A stretch of 64,000 nucleotides of DNA from Pseudoruegeria sp. SK021 (lineage in GTDB: Bacteria > Pseudomonadota > Alphaproteobacteria > Rhodobacterales > Rhodobacteraceae), in contig NZ_MTBG01000006.1 in NCBI RefSeq assembly GCF_002119405.1, positions 1-64,000 of the forward strand, read 5' to 3'. Below the pieces are notes generated by a model, which worked only from the letters and a program-made list of their open reading frames with translations, had not been told where the DNA came from and did not search any database. A program made the translations under genes and the position numbers. Of this stretch, positions 9,163-20,137 are shown in pieces; within the stretch, counting starts at the first letter, position 1, and every line of letters begins with the position of its first letter.

Positions 9163-10578
9163 TCATAACCGATCCCCAATGAGAAACTGCGCAGCCCGGT
9201 CGAGCCGGATATGCGGCGGGCCCTCGCCCGGCTTCAAATTCATCGGCGACGGCGCGAAGCGCATAAATTCGTATTGCTCGTCCAGCCAGCGTTCGCCGCC
9301 GTCCCGCGCCACCCCCAGCAACCGACTTGGATCCTCGGGCAATTCGCCCGGATAGAATGCCGCCTGTTTGCCATCAGCAAGCGTGCGGCCCCGAACCAAA
9401 TCAAGGGTGCGGCCATTATGCTCGCGCGTTTCTTCAACGGTCGCCCGCAGCGAGGCGATGGACATAGCGCCCGTTCCGGCTCCGGCATAATCGGCTCGGG
9501 CGCGGGCCTCTTTGACCATCGCCTCCATGATCGCGGTCAAGCGTGGATGCTGAGAATGATGCAAGTGATCGGCCTTGGTTGCGACAAACAGGATCTTCTC
9601 AACCCGCCGCCCGCCCAGCAAACCCGCCAACCAAGAATTCGCCCCGGGACGAAAGGCCGTCAGGATATCGGCCATGGTCTGCCGCAGATCTTCGACCGCA
9701 CGCGGCCCGTCATGGATCGCACCCAGAATATCGACCAGCACGATTTGCCGGTCCAGCTTTGCAAAGTGGTCGCGGAAGAACGGGCGGACGACCTTCGACT
9801 TATAGGCATCATAGCGGCGCTGAAATTCGGCCCGAAGGCTGCCGCGAACAGTCGCGGAGGCGGTCGGCAACGGCGCGAAGGTCAACACCGGAGAACCCGC
9901 CAGATCGCCGGGCAAAATAAACCGCCCCGGTGTGCAGTCGGAATATCCCGCTTGTCGCGCGGTCTGTAAGTAGCCGGTAAATGCTCGTGCCAAATCCTGC
10001 GCGACGACTTCGTCCAGCGGCGCCGCCGGATCGGCGCTTGCCAACGCAGCGCGAAATTCAGCAGCTTCCGGACGATCCGCAAGACGTTTCAAGCTGGTCG
10101 CGGACCAGTCGTCATAGCTTTTCTCCAGCAGCGCCAGATCAAGAAGCCACTCACCCGGATAATCGACAATATCCAGATGCAAAGTGCGCGGCCCCTGCAA
10201 ACCGCTCAGAAGACCCGTCGGTCGCAACCGCATCGACAGTCGCAATTGCGACACCGACCGGGTGCTTTCTGGCCAATGCGGCGACGGCCCGCTGAGCGCG
10301 TGCAAATGCGTTTCGTAGTCGAATCGCGGCAAGGTATCGTCTGGCTGCGGCTGCAAAAAAACCGACAGGATCCGGCCCTCGGCTGCGGCGGTGAGTTGCG
10401 GCATCCGCCCCCTGTCGATCAGGTTCGCCACCAGCGAGGTCAGAAAGACCGTCTTCCCCGATCTGCTTAGCCCGGTCACCCCAATCCGCAAAGACGGCTC
10501 GAACAAAGATTCGTTGACCGCTGCCGTCAGCCCCTCGACAGTGCGCGACACGCTATCCGCAATTGCTCCGATCACCAC
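9163..10578 (-). CDS. YcjX-family P-loop NTPase
   Basis: The 471-aa protein belongs to the YcjX/DUF463 family of GTPase-like proteins. Walker A is GLSRSGKT, about 30 residues from the chosen start, followed by the FLTSLVANLIDRG helix. Later come the LDIVDYPGEWLLDL segment (probable Walker B/G3), the DRQIVLVDILGA strand and the KILFVATKADHLH box (NKxD-like). I chose GTG at 10578 (or GTG 10575) behind a GAGAGG site; the longer TTG-like extension to 10755 looks non-coding. It heads a two-gene operon with the YcjF-like protein. The cellular role is unclear; phage-shock or envelope links are known only from homologues. Confidence 0.85.
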   Translation of the reverse strand: MVIGAIADSVSRTVEGLTAAVNESLFEPSLRIGVTGLSRSGKTVFLTSLVANLIDRGRMPQLTAAAEGRILSVFLQPQPDDTLPRFDYETHLHALSGPSPHWPESTRSVSQLRLSMRLRPTGLLSGLQGPRTLHLDIVDYPGEWLLDLALLEKSYDDWSATSLKRLADRPEAAEFRAALASADPAAPLDEVVAQDLARAFTGYLQTARQAGYSDCTPGRFILPGDLAGSPVLTFAPLPTASATVRGSLRAEFQRRYDAYKSKVVRPFFRDHFAKLDRQIVLVDILGAIHDGPRAVEDLRQTMADILTAFRPGANSWLAGLLGGRRVEKILFVATKADHLHHSQHPRLTAIMEAMVKEARARADYAGAGTGAMSIASLRATVEETREHNGRTLDLVRGRTLADGKQAAFYPGELPEDPSRLLGVARDGGERWLDEQYEFMRFAPSPMNLKPGEGPPHIRLDRAAQFLIGDRL

Positions 10579-10791
10579 CTGCCGCCTCTCGCCTCTGTGC
10601 AAGAAACGACATATGGGCTCTGGCCCCCGGTTGCCAGTCCTGAGTACAGGCGGTGCGGCACGTTCCCCGCTACGACACCCCCTACTTTTGTCGTGCGCGA
10701 TCTGGCGCGCAAATTGTCTGCCGAGCCGACGGAACCTTGCCGAAGCGTCGTTCAAAGACCAACTGTGTGTAATAAGTGAACGCCCGGTCCT

Positions 10792-10819
10792 TTGACCTTC
10801 GCCGGTTCCGATATATCAT
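10792..10819 (+). promoter_or_regulatory. Predicted sigma70-type promoter for the TIGR02302 gene
   Basis: TTGACC (10792-10797) and TATCAT (10814-10819) are separated by 16 bases, about 40 bases before the start codon at 10860, which has a GGAGG site. This is one of the better matches to the -35/-10 consensus in the window. It is a prediction from sequence only. Confidence 0.45.
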
Positions 10820-10859
10820 TTGCAAGCGTGATCTCGGTGGTCACTGCGCCGGAGGCCTG

Positions 10860-13370
10860 ATGCCAGACCCAATCCGCCGCCCGCGCGGCACCCCCCGCGC
10901 CCTTCAGTGGCCGCTGCGCCTGACCCGGTTGGGGTTGGTTGCCGAGCGGGTGACGCAAAATTTCTGGAAGCTCTGGTCGCTGTGCCTGCTCTGCCTTGGT
11001 GCTGTTTTTTTTGGACTGCATGACCACCTGAATCTAGAATTGCTATGGACGGCGCTTGTGTTCACTTTTGCCGGTCTGGTGTGGTTCACATGGTCAGGTC
11101 TGCGCCGGTTCCAATGGCCCACCCAAGCCGAGGCCGAAGCCCGGCTTGATTCCACCCTCGCGGGGCGACCAATCGCAGCATTGGCCGATACACAGGCGAT
11201 CGGCGTTGGCGACACCGGATCCGAACAAGTTTGGCAGGCCCATCAAAACAGGATGCGGCAGAAACTGCGCGACGTCCGCGCGCCCGCACCGAATTTGCGT
11301 CTGTCGCGGTTCGATCGGTACGGTTTGCGCTACGTCGCCCTGACCATTTTCATGACTGCTCTCTTGTTCGGCTCCCTTGCCCGGGTGGAAACCTTGGGTG
11401 GGATCGGTCTGGGCCCAACGTCGCAGGCCGTAGCCAATGGGCCCAGTTGGGAAGGCTGGGTTGAACCCCCAGATTATACCGGGCGCCCGGACTTATACCT
11501 GAACGACCTGCCGCGCGGCCGGATCGAGTTACCGCAAGGTAGCCGGATCAGCCTGCGCCTTTATGGCCCAACGGGGGCCCTCACTGTGGCTGAAACGGTT
11601 TCGGCCAGAACCGGGGACATCGAAAGCGCCTCGGAAACCAGCCAAACCTTTGAAATCCGTCAGGATGGGCGGCTTGAAATTCGCGGCCCCGGCGGGGCGG
11701 CTTGGGACATTACCGTGCAAGAGGACGCGCCGCCCACCATAAGCCCCGCTGGCGAGGCAGAGGCCAATGCCACCGGCGAAATGACCTTGCCCTTTCAGGC
11801 AGCGGACGATTACGGGGTGATGGCCGGTCAGGCGAGGATCGCCCTCGATCTGGATCAGGTCACGCGACAGTTCGGCCTGACGGTTGATCCCGACCCGCGC
11901 GAAGCCATTCAGGTCGACCTGCCGATGCCATTTTCGGGTGAGCGCACGGATTTCCAAGAAACCCTGGTGGAAGATTTCTCGAAACATCCCTGGGCAGGGT
12001 TGCCGGTCACCGTGACGCTAACAGCCAGCGATGCCGCCTCTCGGGAAGGGTCGTCAGGGGCGATCGCTTTAGAAAGACTGCCTGGACGCCGGTTTTTTGA
12101 TCCCCTTGCCGCTGCCGTGATCGAAATGCGCCGCGACCTGTTGTGGTCCATCAGCAACGCCCCCCGGGTGACGCAAGTCTTGCGAGCGGTTTCTTATCAT
12201 CCTGAAGACCTGTTTCGGTCGGAAACCAATTACTTGCGCCTACGCTTCCTGATCCGGCGGCTGGAATCCGAGACCGCAGCCGGGCTGAGCGTTCAGGCCC
12301 GCGACGAAGCCGCCGAAGCCATGTGGGAATTGGCCTTGCGCATTGAGGACGGCGATTTGGCTGATGCCATGGAACGCCTGCGTCGCGCCCAAGACCGTTT
12401 GTCAGAGGCGATGAAAAACGGGGCCAGCGATACCGAGATCGCTCAGTTGATGCAGGAATTGCGCGACGCCATGCAGGACTACATGCGCCAACTTGCCGAA
12501 CAAGGAGAAGGGCAAGAGCAGCAGCAGGCCGATAACCAAAACACACAGGAAATCACCGGACAGCAACTGCAAGAGTTACTAGACCAGATTCAGCGCCTGA
12601 TGGAAGAAGGCCGGATGGCCGAAGCACAAGCCCTTCTCGATATGCTGGCGCAGATGATGCAGAATATGCAGGTCACCCAAGGGCAGCAGGGGGGGCAAGG
12701 CGGGTCTGGCCAGCAATCAATGCAGGGTCTGGCCGAAACGTTGCGCGACCAACAATCCCTCTCGGATGACAGTTTTCAAGGGCTACAAGGTCTGGAACCC
12801 GGCCAAGGCGAGGGCGAGGGGCAGACCGACGGAGAGAACCAAGGTCAGGATCAACCCGGCTCCCCATCCCCATCGCTTGGCCAATCATTGGCAGAGCGGC
12901 AGCGCACGCTTGGCGACAGCTTGGATCAGCAGCGAAACGCCCTTCCCGGCGGTCAGGGTGGACAAGCTGCCCGCGACGCGCTTGACGAAGCTGGGCGTGC
13001 GATGGATCGCGCGGAAGAGGCCTTGCGTCGCAATGACCTTGCCGGTGCCATGGACAGTCAGTCCGAGGCCATGGACGGCATCCGGGAGGGAATGAAAGAA
13101 CTGGGCGAAGAACTGGCCCGCCAGCAAGGGCAAAGCCCGGGTCAAGGCGGGCAAGCCGGGACGGGCACGTCCCCCAGCGGAAGCCGCGATCCGCTGGGAC
13201 GATCCACCGGAAGCGAGGGGCAATTCGGCACCCAGGATTCCATTCTTCAAGATCCTGACGCCTATGAGCGGGCCCGCGACCTGCTTGATGAAATCCGCCG
13301 TCGTTCGGGCGAACAAGAGCGTCCCGATATCGAATTGGATTATCTGCGTCGTCTGCTGGATCGGTTCTGA
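10860..13370 (+). CDS. TIGR02302 family protein (DUF4175), membrane anchored
   Basis: The 836-aa protein belongs to TIGR02302, an alphaproteobacterial family of unknown function. Visible parts are two N-terminal membrane helices (about 35-80), a third near 165, a beta-rich middle region, and a C-terminal third that is extremely rich in Gln and Gly with runs of predicted helix (QLMQELRDAMQDYMRQL, QQLQELLDQIQRLMEEGRM). It ends in the conserved LDYLRRLLDRF. The ATG at 10860 is preceded by GGAGG. The topology suggests a large periplasmic part. The gene is flanked by divergent ycjX and a convergent zinc-ribbon gene; neither gives a function. Confidence 0.87.
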   Translation: MPDPIRRPRGTPRALQWPLRLTRLGLVAERVTQNFWKLWSLCLLCLGAVFFGLHDHLNLELLWTALVFTFAGLVWFTWSGLRRFQWPTQAEAEARLDSTLAGRPIAALADTQAIGVGDTGSEQVWQAHQNRMRQKLRDVRAPAPNLRLSRFDRYGLRYVALTIFMTALLFGSLARVETLGGIGLGPTSQAVANGPSWEGWVEPPDYTGRPDLYLNDLPRGRIELPQGSRISLRLYGPTGALTVAETVSARTGDIESASETSQTFEIRQDGRLEIRGPGGAAWDITVQEDAPPTISPAGEAEANATGEMTLPFQAADDYGVMAGQARIALDLDQVTRQFGLTVDPDPREAIQVDLPMPFSGERTDFQETLVEDFSKHPWAGLPVTVTLTASDAASREGSSGAIALERLPGRRFFDPLAAAVIEMRRDLLWSISNAPRVTQVLRAVSYHPEDLFRSETNYLRLRFLIRRLESETAAGLSVQARDEAAEAMWELALRIEDGDLADAMERLRRAQDRLSEAMKNGASDTEIAQLMQELRDAMQDYMRQLAEQGEGQEQQQADNQNTQEITGQQLQELLDQIQRLMEEGRMAEAQALLDMLAQMMQNMQVTQGQQGGQGGSGQQSMQGLAETLRDQQSLSDDSFQGLQGLEPGQGEGEGQTDGENQGQDQPGSPSPSLGQSLAERQRTLGDSLDQQRNALPGGQGGQAARDALDEAGRAMDRAEEALRRNDLAGAMDSQSEAMDGIREGMKELGEELARQQGQSPGQGGQAGTGTSPSGSRDPLGRSTGSEGQFGTQDSILQDPDAYERARDLLDEIRRRSGEQERPDIELDYLRRLLDRF

Positions 13371-13388
13371 TCCCGCCAGTCCGAAACA

Positions 13389-13419
13389 GGGCGCGGCAAG
13401 GATCCCCTTGGGGCCGCCC
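13389..13419. terminator. Stem-loop between convergent genes
   Basis: A GC-rich hairpin pairs GGGCGCGGC with GGCCGCCC (one bulge) around an inner AAGG/CCTT helix, between the stop codons of the TIGR02302 gene and the zinc-ribbon gene. It is flanked by TTTTA on the minus side and TAAAA on the plus side, so it could end transcription in either direction, but the U tract is short. Confidence 0.4.
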
Positions 13420-13449
13420 TAAAACGCGCGATTTATCCCCAATGCGGGC

Positions 13450-14739
<1,290 letters not shown>

Positions 14740-14943
14740 GCTCGTCGCTTGGGTCCTTTGTGCGTGCCCCCAGATGTCAGGCGATCCTACCAGTCCGCAC
14801 CGTCAGGGCAAGGCACCCGTGTAACCCGGATCGACGCCTGAACGCCACAGAGGACCGTCACAACGGTTGAAGCCAAGTCGATCGAACAATAGGTTGGCCG
14901 AACGGCACGGCACGTCGGGTCGGCGAATGCAAAGGAAGTAATC

Positions 14944-15540
14944 ATGCAAACCGAAGTCATGGACATCCCCGCAGGAAAAATCGCCGCAATCGTCACCCAT
15001 TTGGAGATGGTGCAGCCGCCGCGCGCCACGCCACTGGCCGCGCCCAATGGCTTGGCCCTACGCCAGATCAGCTGCCCCGCGATCGCGTGGTACAAGGCAC
15101 TATACCGACAAATTGGAGAAAACTGGCTGTGGTTTTCCCGCCTCGCCATGTCCGACGATGCACTGGAAGCCGTTTTGACCGATCCGCTGGTCGAAGTGTA
15201 TGCTCTGTCGCGGGGCGATCAGGATCTGGGATTGATGGAACTGGACTTTCGCCAACCCGAAAGCTGCGAACTGGTGTTTCTGGGCATTACCGATGAACTG
15301 ATCGGCACCGGCGCCGGTCGCTACTTGATGGCCGCAGCCACGGCCCGGGCGTGGTCGCAGGATATCGCGCGATTCCACGTGCATACCTGTAGCCTTGATC
15401 ATCCGGGCGCGATGGGATTCTATCAAAAAGCTGGGTTTGCAGCACGTCGCCAGCAGGTCGAAATCGCAGACGATCCCAGATTACTCGGGCTATTGCCGGA
15501 AACGGCTGCCCCACAAGTGCCGCTTCTGCGCACTGCCTGA
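14944..15540 (+). CDS. GNAT family N-acetyltransferase
   Basis: The 198-aa protein has a GNAT fold: the acetyl-CoA pyrophosphate-binding motif ELIGTGAGRYLM (about 118-129) follows the strand CELVFLGITD, and a late FHVHTCSLDHPGAMGFYQKAGF block matches the family's C-terminal half. It should transfer an acetyl group from acetyl-CoA; the substrate cannot be read from the sequence. AAAGGAAG lies 6-12 bases before the ATG. It stands alone between the divergent zinc-ribbon gene and dacB. Confidence 0.88.
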   Translation: MQTEVMDIPAGKIAAIVTHLEMVQPPRATPLAAPNGLALRQISCPAIAWYKALYRQIGENWLWFSRLAMSDDALEAVLTDPLVEVYALSRGDQDLGLMELDFRQPESCELVFLGITDELIGTGAGRYLMAAATARAWSQDIARFHVHTCSLDHPGAMGFYQKAGFAARRQQVEIADDPRLLGLLPETAAPQVPLLRTA

Positions 15541-15685
15541 ACCCCCTGTCGGTTGCGCGGAACGAACAAAACGACCTTGGCCCTAAAAAAAAGCGCCGGT
15601 TCCCGGTGAGATAGCCCGCGCCTGAAGATGAAAACCTGCATTCGGGATCTTGCATCCGCCCAATTGCCGTGGCTTTGATGCCGCC

Positions 15686-17203
15686 ATGAATCACTGGTCA
15701 AGACGCGCATTTCTGGCAGGCATTGGCGGCATCACGGCAGCACCGGTGCTGGGCAATGTCACATCCTCACCCCGGCCTGGCCTGCGCCCTGGGTCGCGGG
15801 CCGTTCCGTCCGTGTCCTCGGCAGCGCCTGCCCCCAAGGACCTCACGGCCCTGTCCGATGCGCTGATCGCGAAATACGGAATGAGCGGCGATCTAGGCTT
15901 CGTCGTGGCCGACGCCCGCACCGGCGCGGTGCTGGCCACTCACAACCCAGACTTGCCGCTGCCACCCGCCAGTGTCACCAAAGCGATCACCACGGCCTAC
16001 GCTTTTGACAGCCTTGGCACCGGCTATCGTTTCAACACCCGGGTCTTCGCCACTGGACCCGTGCGCAATGGGCAACTTGAGGGAGACCTCATTCTGGCCG
16101 GTGGCGGCGCGCCGGGTCTGAGTACCGCGGGTCTGGCGTCCCTGACGGCACAGTTGAAAGAAAACGGCCTGCGTAGCGTATCCGGCCGGTTCCTGTTTTG
16201 GGATGGCGCCCTTCCTGACATTGACCGGATCGACCCCGGCCAGCCAGACCATCTGGGGTACAACCCATCCGTTTCGGGCCTCAATTTGAATTACAATCGC
16301 GTTCATTTCGACTGGAAGCGCAAGGGCGACGATTATGTGATCGTGATGGACGCCCGAGACGGGTCCTATCTGCCCCCCGTGTCAACGGTGGACATGGCGA
16401 TTGCTGACCGCTCTTTGCCCGTATTCGACTATACGGAAGACCCGGAAAATGGCCGGGAGCGCTGGACGGTATCACGGCGCGCCTTGGGCGGAGACGGGGC
16501 GCGGTGGCTGCCGGTGCGCCATAGCGGCATCTATACTGCAGATGTGTTTCGGACGCTTGCCCGCTCTGGCGGGTTGGACTTGCCGGGTCCCGAACGGGTG
16601 ACGGCCCTGCCAGGAGGCACGGTTCTGGCAACCCAAGTCAGCCCACCCTTGGCCGAGATTGCCGAAGGGATGCTGCGCTATTCCACCAATCTCAGCGCCG
16701 AGGTCTTGGGACTCAGCGCCACCAAGGCGCGGCGCTTGGGGATCTTGCCCTCTGATCTGGCGGATTCGGCACAGACCATGACCGTCTGGGCCCGGGCCAA
16801 TATGGGCCTGTCCGACCGGTCGCTTCTGGTCGATCATTCCGGGCTTGGCGATGAATCGCGCGTCACCGCCCGGGATATGACAGCTCTGATGTACCGGACC
16901 GGGCCGGAGGGGGCACTCAGCCATGCCCTGCACGTGATCCCGCTTCAGCAAAAGAACGGCAAGCCCGAACCGCTAAAGCTGTTTGCCAAGACCGGGACCT
17001 TGAATTTCGTTTCGGCCCTGTCCGGGCACATCACCCCGACAAACGGCCCGCCTCTGGTCTTTGCGATCTTCACGGCCGATCTGGACCGTCGCGCTACCAT
17101 TCCCGAAGGCGATGAAGAGAACCCGCCCGGTTCTAAGCCTTGGACACGCCGGTCGCGCAGTCTGCAATACGACTTGGTACGGCTATGGGCGGCCAACGCC
17201 TAA
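15686..17203 (+). CDS. dacB: D-alanyl-D-alanine carboxypeptidase/endopeptidase (PBP4, DacB) with Tat-type signal
   Basis: The 505-aa class C penicillin-binding protein trims and cleaves peptidoglycan peptides in the periplasm. The three active-site motifs are present: SVTK (catalytic Ser at about residue 94), YSTN (SxN, about 332-335) and KTG (about 434-436). The N-terminus reads SRRAFLAGIGG followed by a hydrophobic stretch, which fits a twin-arginine signal rather than the Sec signal of E. coli DacB. ATG 15686 is chosen because it leaves this signal at the very start. It converges on truA with only 17 bases between them. Confidence 0.92.
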   Translation: MNHWSRRAFLAGIGGITAAPVLGNVTSSPRPGLRPGSRAVPSVSSAAPAPKDLTALSDALIAKYGMSGDLGFVVADARTGAVLATHNPDLPLPPASVTKAITTAYAFDSLGTGYRFNTRVFATGPVRNGQLEGDLILAGGGAPGLSTAGLASLTAQLKENGLRSVSGRFLFWDGALPDIDRIDPGQPDHLGYNPSVSGLNLNYNRVHFDWKRKGDDYVIVMDARDGSYLPPVSTVDMAIADRSLPVFDYTEDPENGRERWTVSRRALGGDGARWLPVRHSGIYTADVFRTLARSGGLDLPGPERVTALPGGTVLATQVSPPLAEIAEGMLRYSTNLSAEVLGLSATKARRLGILPSDLADSAQTMTVWARANMGLSDRSLLVDHSGLGDESRVTARDMTALMYRTGPEGALSHALHVIPLQQKNGKPEPLKLFAKTGTLNFVSALSGHITPTNGPPLVFAIFTADLDRRATIPEGDEENPPGSKPWTRRSRSLQYDLVRLWAANA

Positions 17204-17220
17204 GGCCATGGCCACGGCTG

Positions 17221-17997
17221 TTATCCGTCCTCAGCAAACGGATCCTCAGCATAGCGCACCCCCGCGAGGTAAAGACCGTAGGGCGGACAGACCGGCCCGC
17301 AGGCCTCCCGCTTGCGTGCCTGAAGCGCCGCGGTCACATCGTCTGGCGTCCACGCCCCGGCGCCGACCCGTTCAAGCGTTCCAGTGATACTGCGCACCTG
17401 ATTGTGCAAAAAACTGCGGGAGCGGACGTGCAACCGAATTTCCTGACCGTCAGGGCGCAGAACCTCTTCGATGCGGATCTCATCCATGGTTTTCATCGGG
17501 CTTTTGGCCTGACAAATGGTTGAGCGGAAGGTCGTGAAGTCGTGATGCCCGATCAGCCGATCTGCCCCGGCTTGCATCAACTGCGGATCAAGCCGAGATT
17601 TAACCTGCCAGACCAGACCCCGATCATGCGTAACTGGCGGTCGGCGGCACAGAATCCGAAACAGATAGCGCCGCTCGACTGCGGAAAAGCGCGCGTGCCA
17701 ATCCGGATCCACCCGCGCCACATCCACGATCGCGATCGGCGCAGGCTTAAGATGGAAATTCAAAGCCTCGCTTAATCGAAACGGCTTCCAGTCCCGCGTC
17801 AGATCGCAATGGGCAACCTGCCCGGTGGCGTGCACCCCTGCATCCGTGCGCCCCGCCGCTGCGACCCCCTCACAGCTTGGCTCCAACCGGCGCAGTGCGT
17901 CTTCCACTGTCTGCTGAACCGATGGCAACCCGTTCTGCCGTTGCCAGCCCGAAAACGGAGCGCCGTCATATTCAATTTTCAAGGCATAGCGCGGCAT
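17221..17997 (-). CDS. truA: tRNA pseudouridine(38-40) synthase
   Basis: The 258-aa TruA converts uridines 38-40 in the tRNA anticodon arm. It shows the family start [14 protein letters not shown]-like block, the catalytic Asp52 in [15 protein letters not shown], and the C-terminal [15 protein letters not shown] segment. The length is normal. The gene is downstream of lysA on the same strand with an 88-base gap and may be transcribed on its own. Confidence 0.96.
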   Translation of the reverse strand: MPRYALKIEYDGAPFSGWQRQNGLPSVQQTVEDALRRLEPSCEGVAAAGRTDAGVHATGQVAHCDLTRDWKPFRLSEALNFHLKPAPIAIVDVARVDPDWHARFSAVERRYLFRILCRRPPVTHDRGLVWQVKSRLDPQLMQAGADRLIGHHDFTTFRSTICQAKSPMKTMDEIRIEEVLRPDGQEIRLHVRSRSFLHNQVRSITGTLERVGAGAWTPDDVTAALQARKREACGPVCPPYGLYLAGVRYAEDPFAEDG

Positions 17998-18085
17998 AGA
18001 AAGACCTTAATCGGGACGTGTAAGCGCTGGCCCCTTTCTCGCGCGGCACGTCATCCGACCGCGCAAGGGACCGACAGCCGTCAGT

Positions 18086-19378
18086 TCAGCTGTCGCACTC
18101 GGTGCTGCCATCACGCACCCAATCCGGCACATGGTCTCGGGCGATAATGTCGGCGACACTTGGCCGAGGCCGGATCACCGACCATTGGTCACCATGCACC
18201 AGAACTTCGGGCACCAGCGGCCGGGTATTGTACTCCGACGCCATCACGGCACCATAAGCGCCTGCAGACCGGAACGCCACCAGATCACCCGGGCTCAACG
18301 GCGGCATCAGCCGTTGCTTGGCAAACGTATCGCCACTTTCACAGACGGGTCCGACAATATCGATCGGGGCCGGTTCCAGCCCCAGAGCGGGCTCAATCAC
18401 TGGAACAATGTCGTGGTGCGCGTCATACATCGCCGGGCGAACCAGATCATTCATCGCCCCGTCCAAGATCAGGAAATCGCGACCTTCGCCCGACTTCACA
18501 TAGACGACCTTCGACACCATGACCCCGGCATTGCCCGACACCAGACGGCCCGGCTCAATCTCAATTTCGCAGCCGAGATCACCAACCGTGCGCTTGATCA
18601 ATGCACCATAATCCTTCGGCAACGGCGGTGCCTGATTGCTGTGTGCATAAGGGATGCCAAGGCCGCCGCCCAGATCCAAACGCCGGATCGTGTGCCCATC
18701 GGCCCGCAAGGCGCGCGTCAGCTCAGCCACCTTCAGATAGGCCGCCTCGAACGGGGCAAGATCGGTCAGTTGGCTGCCGATATGCACGTCGATGCCGACA
18801 ACCTCGATGCCCGGAAGGGCAGCGGCCTCGGCATAGACCTCGCGGGCACGGGCAATGGGAATACCGAACTTATTCTCGGATTTCCCAGTGGCGATCTTGG
18901 CGTGGGTCATTGCATCCACATCGGGATTGACCCGAATAGTGATCGGCGCGCGCAGCCCCAACTCGACCGCCACGTCGCTGAGCACGCGCATTTCAGGCTC
19001 ACTTTCGACGTTGAATTGGCGGACACCACCGGTCAGCGCCATACGCATCTCATCAACGGTCTTGCCAACCCCCGAGAAAACAATCTTGTCCCCCGGCACC
19101 CCGGCCGCCTTGGCGCGCTGGTATTCGCCGCCCGACACCACATCCATGCCCGCGCCCAGACCGGCCAAAAGGGTCAAAACCGCCTGATTGGAGTTCGACT
19201 TCATCGCGTAACACACAAGGTGATCGAGTCCCTCCAGCGCCTCATCGAACAGCCGGAAATGCCGGACAAGAGTTGCCGCCGAATAGACATAGACGGGCGT
19301 ACCGACGGTCGCCGCGATCTCGGCAAGCGGCACGTCTTCCGCGTGAAGCGCACCGTTGCGATATAGAAAATGGTCCAT
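18086..19378 (-). CDS. lysA: Diaminopimelate decarboxylase
   Basis: The 430-aa PLP enzyme makes L-lysine from meso-diaminopimelate. The PLP-binding Lys60 is in CYAMKSNSN, the phosphate-binding GGGLGIPY follows in the barrel, and the catalytic CESGDTFAKQR box is in the C-terminal domain. It is the last gene of the argH-lipoprotein-lptM-lysA string, a gene order also known from other proteobacteria (argH/lptM/lysA neighbours). Its ATG is 156 bases after the lptM stop. Confidence 0.97.
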   Translation of the reverse strand: MDHFLYRNGALHAEDVPLAEIAATVGTPVYVYSAATLVRHFRLFDEALEGLDHLVCYAMKSNSNQAVLTLLAGLGAGMDVVSGGEYQRAKAAGVPGDKIVFSGVGKTVDEMRMALTGGVRQFNVESEPEMRVLSDVAVELGLRAPITIRVNPDVDAMTHAKIATGKSENKFGIPIARAREVYAEAAALPGIEVVGIDVHIGSQLTDLAPFEAAYLKVAELTRALRADGHTIRRLDLGGGLGIPYAHSNQAPPLPKDYGALIKRTVGDLGCEIEIEPGRLVSGNAGVMVSKVVYVKSGEGRDFLILDGAMNDLVRPAMYDAHHDIVPVIEPALGLEPAPIDIVGPVCESGDTFAKQRLMPPLSPGDLVAFRSAGAYGAVMASEYNTRPLVPEVLVHGDQWSVIRPRPSVADIIARDHVPDWVRDGSTECDS

Positions 19379-19534
19379 TTCGGCTCCGCGTGGTTCAAAT
19401 TACCGAGCGGGACATAGCAGAGCCGGGCGCGAATGCAATTCACGGGCCGGGACCAATCGGGTCGCGCCCGGGTCTGAACGATCAAATCCGGTCAGATCGC
19501 GCGCAATCGCCTGCAAAACAGACAGGCCACTGGG

Positions 19535-19687
19535 CTAGAGCTGCTTTGCCGCCCCGACATAGCCGCTACCGATGACGGACACCCCAGAGGCTGGTGCAGA
19601 CTTGGGTTCGGGACGCTCAGGAGCGCCGTCGACGCCACATCCCGCGAGGATCGCCAGAACCCCCGCCACGAACATGAGGCGGATCAA
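19535..19687 (-). CDS. lptM: LptM-like small lipoprotein
   Basis: The 50-aa protein has a short charged start, a hydrophobic stretch and a lipobox LAGC, so acylation is expected at Cys18, followed by CGVDGAPERPEPK. This resembles the CGxKGPLxxP motif of LptM (YifL), which helps mature the LptD/E LPS translocon. The start is best placed at TTG 19687: it adds the Arg of the n-region, has GGAG 8 bases upstream, and overlaps the previous stop as TTGA. ATG 19675 is the alternative. Position beside lysA supports the LptM call, but the motif match is partial. Confidence 0.68.
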   Translation of the reverse strand: MIRLMFVAGVLAILAGCGVDGAPERPEPKSAPASGVSVIGSGYVGAAKQL

Positions 19688-19986
19688 ATGCCGATTCTCC
19701 AGCCGCCCAGCCCCCAACCGACCCGAACGGGACCGTTGCCGACCTTAGCAGATGCGCCGACGCCACCGGTGCCGACGCCAACGCTGACATTTTCGGTCTG
19801 CACCACATTGACGCCCGCGTTAACACCATCGGTGCCGGCACTGACGCCAACACGCCCCGATTTCGCGCCAACCCGTGCATCCGGCCCGGTTGAGCCGACC
19901 GACGCGCCCGCCGTAGGTTTTACCGGCTGACAATTGGCCAGCATCAGAACCGCAAAAACAGCAAGTAAACGCGTCATCATCCGCAT
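19684..19986 (-). CDS. Small lipoprotein with Gly/Val-rich repeats, function unknown
   Basis: The 100-aa product starts MRMMTRLLAVFAVLMLANC, a lipoprotein signal with the predicted acylated Cys at 19. The rest is a low-complexity alternation of Val, Gly, Ala and Asn (VGVSAGTDGVNAGVNVV, VSVGVGTGGVGASAKVG), looking like short amphipathic beta-strands, and ends in WGLGGWRIGI. AGGAG lies before the ATG. The stop is shared with the lptM start codon. I do not recognise a family; its place between argH and lptM suggests an envelope role, which is inference. Confidence 0.72.
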   Translation of the reverse strand: MRMMTRLLAVFAVLMLANCQPVKPTAGASVGSTGPDARVGAKSGRVGVSAGTDGVNAGVNVVQTENVSVGVGTGGVGASAKVGNGPVRVGWGLGGWRIGI

Positions 19987-20137
19987 CTGGACCTCTCCTG
20001 TCTCAATCATACCGCGAACCATCGCCGCAGCACAGAGTCTGGCAGCTTTTTTCCGCAAGAGAAAGCAAAAGCCTGACCGGCACCGCACGGCATGTGGCAT
20101 GCAGGGCAGCCCGGACCGGCCTTGTCTTACTGAGCAA

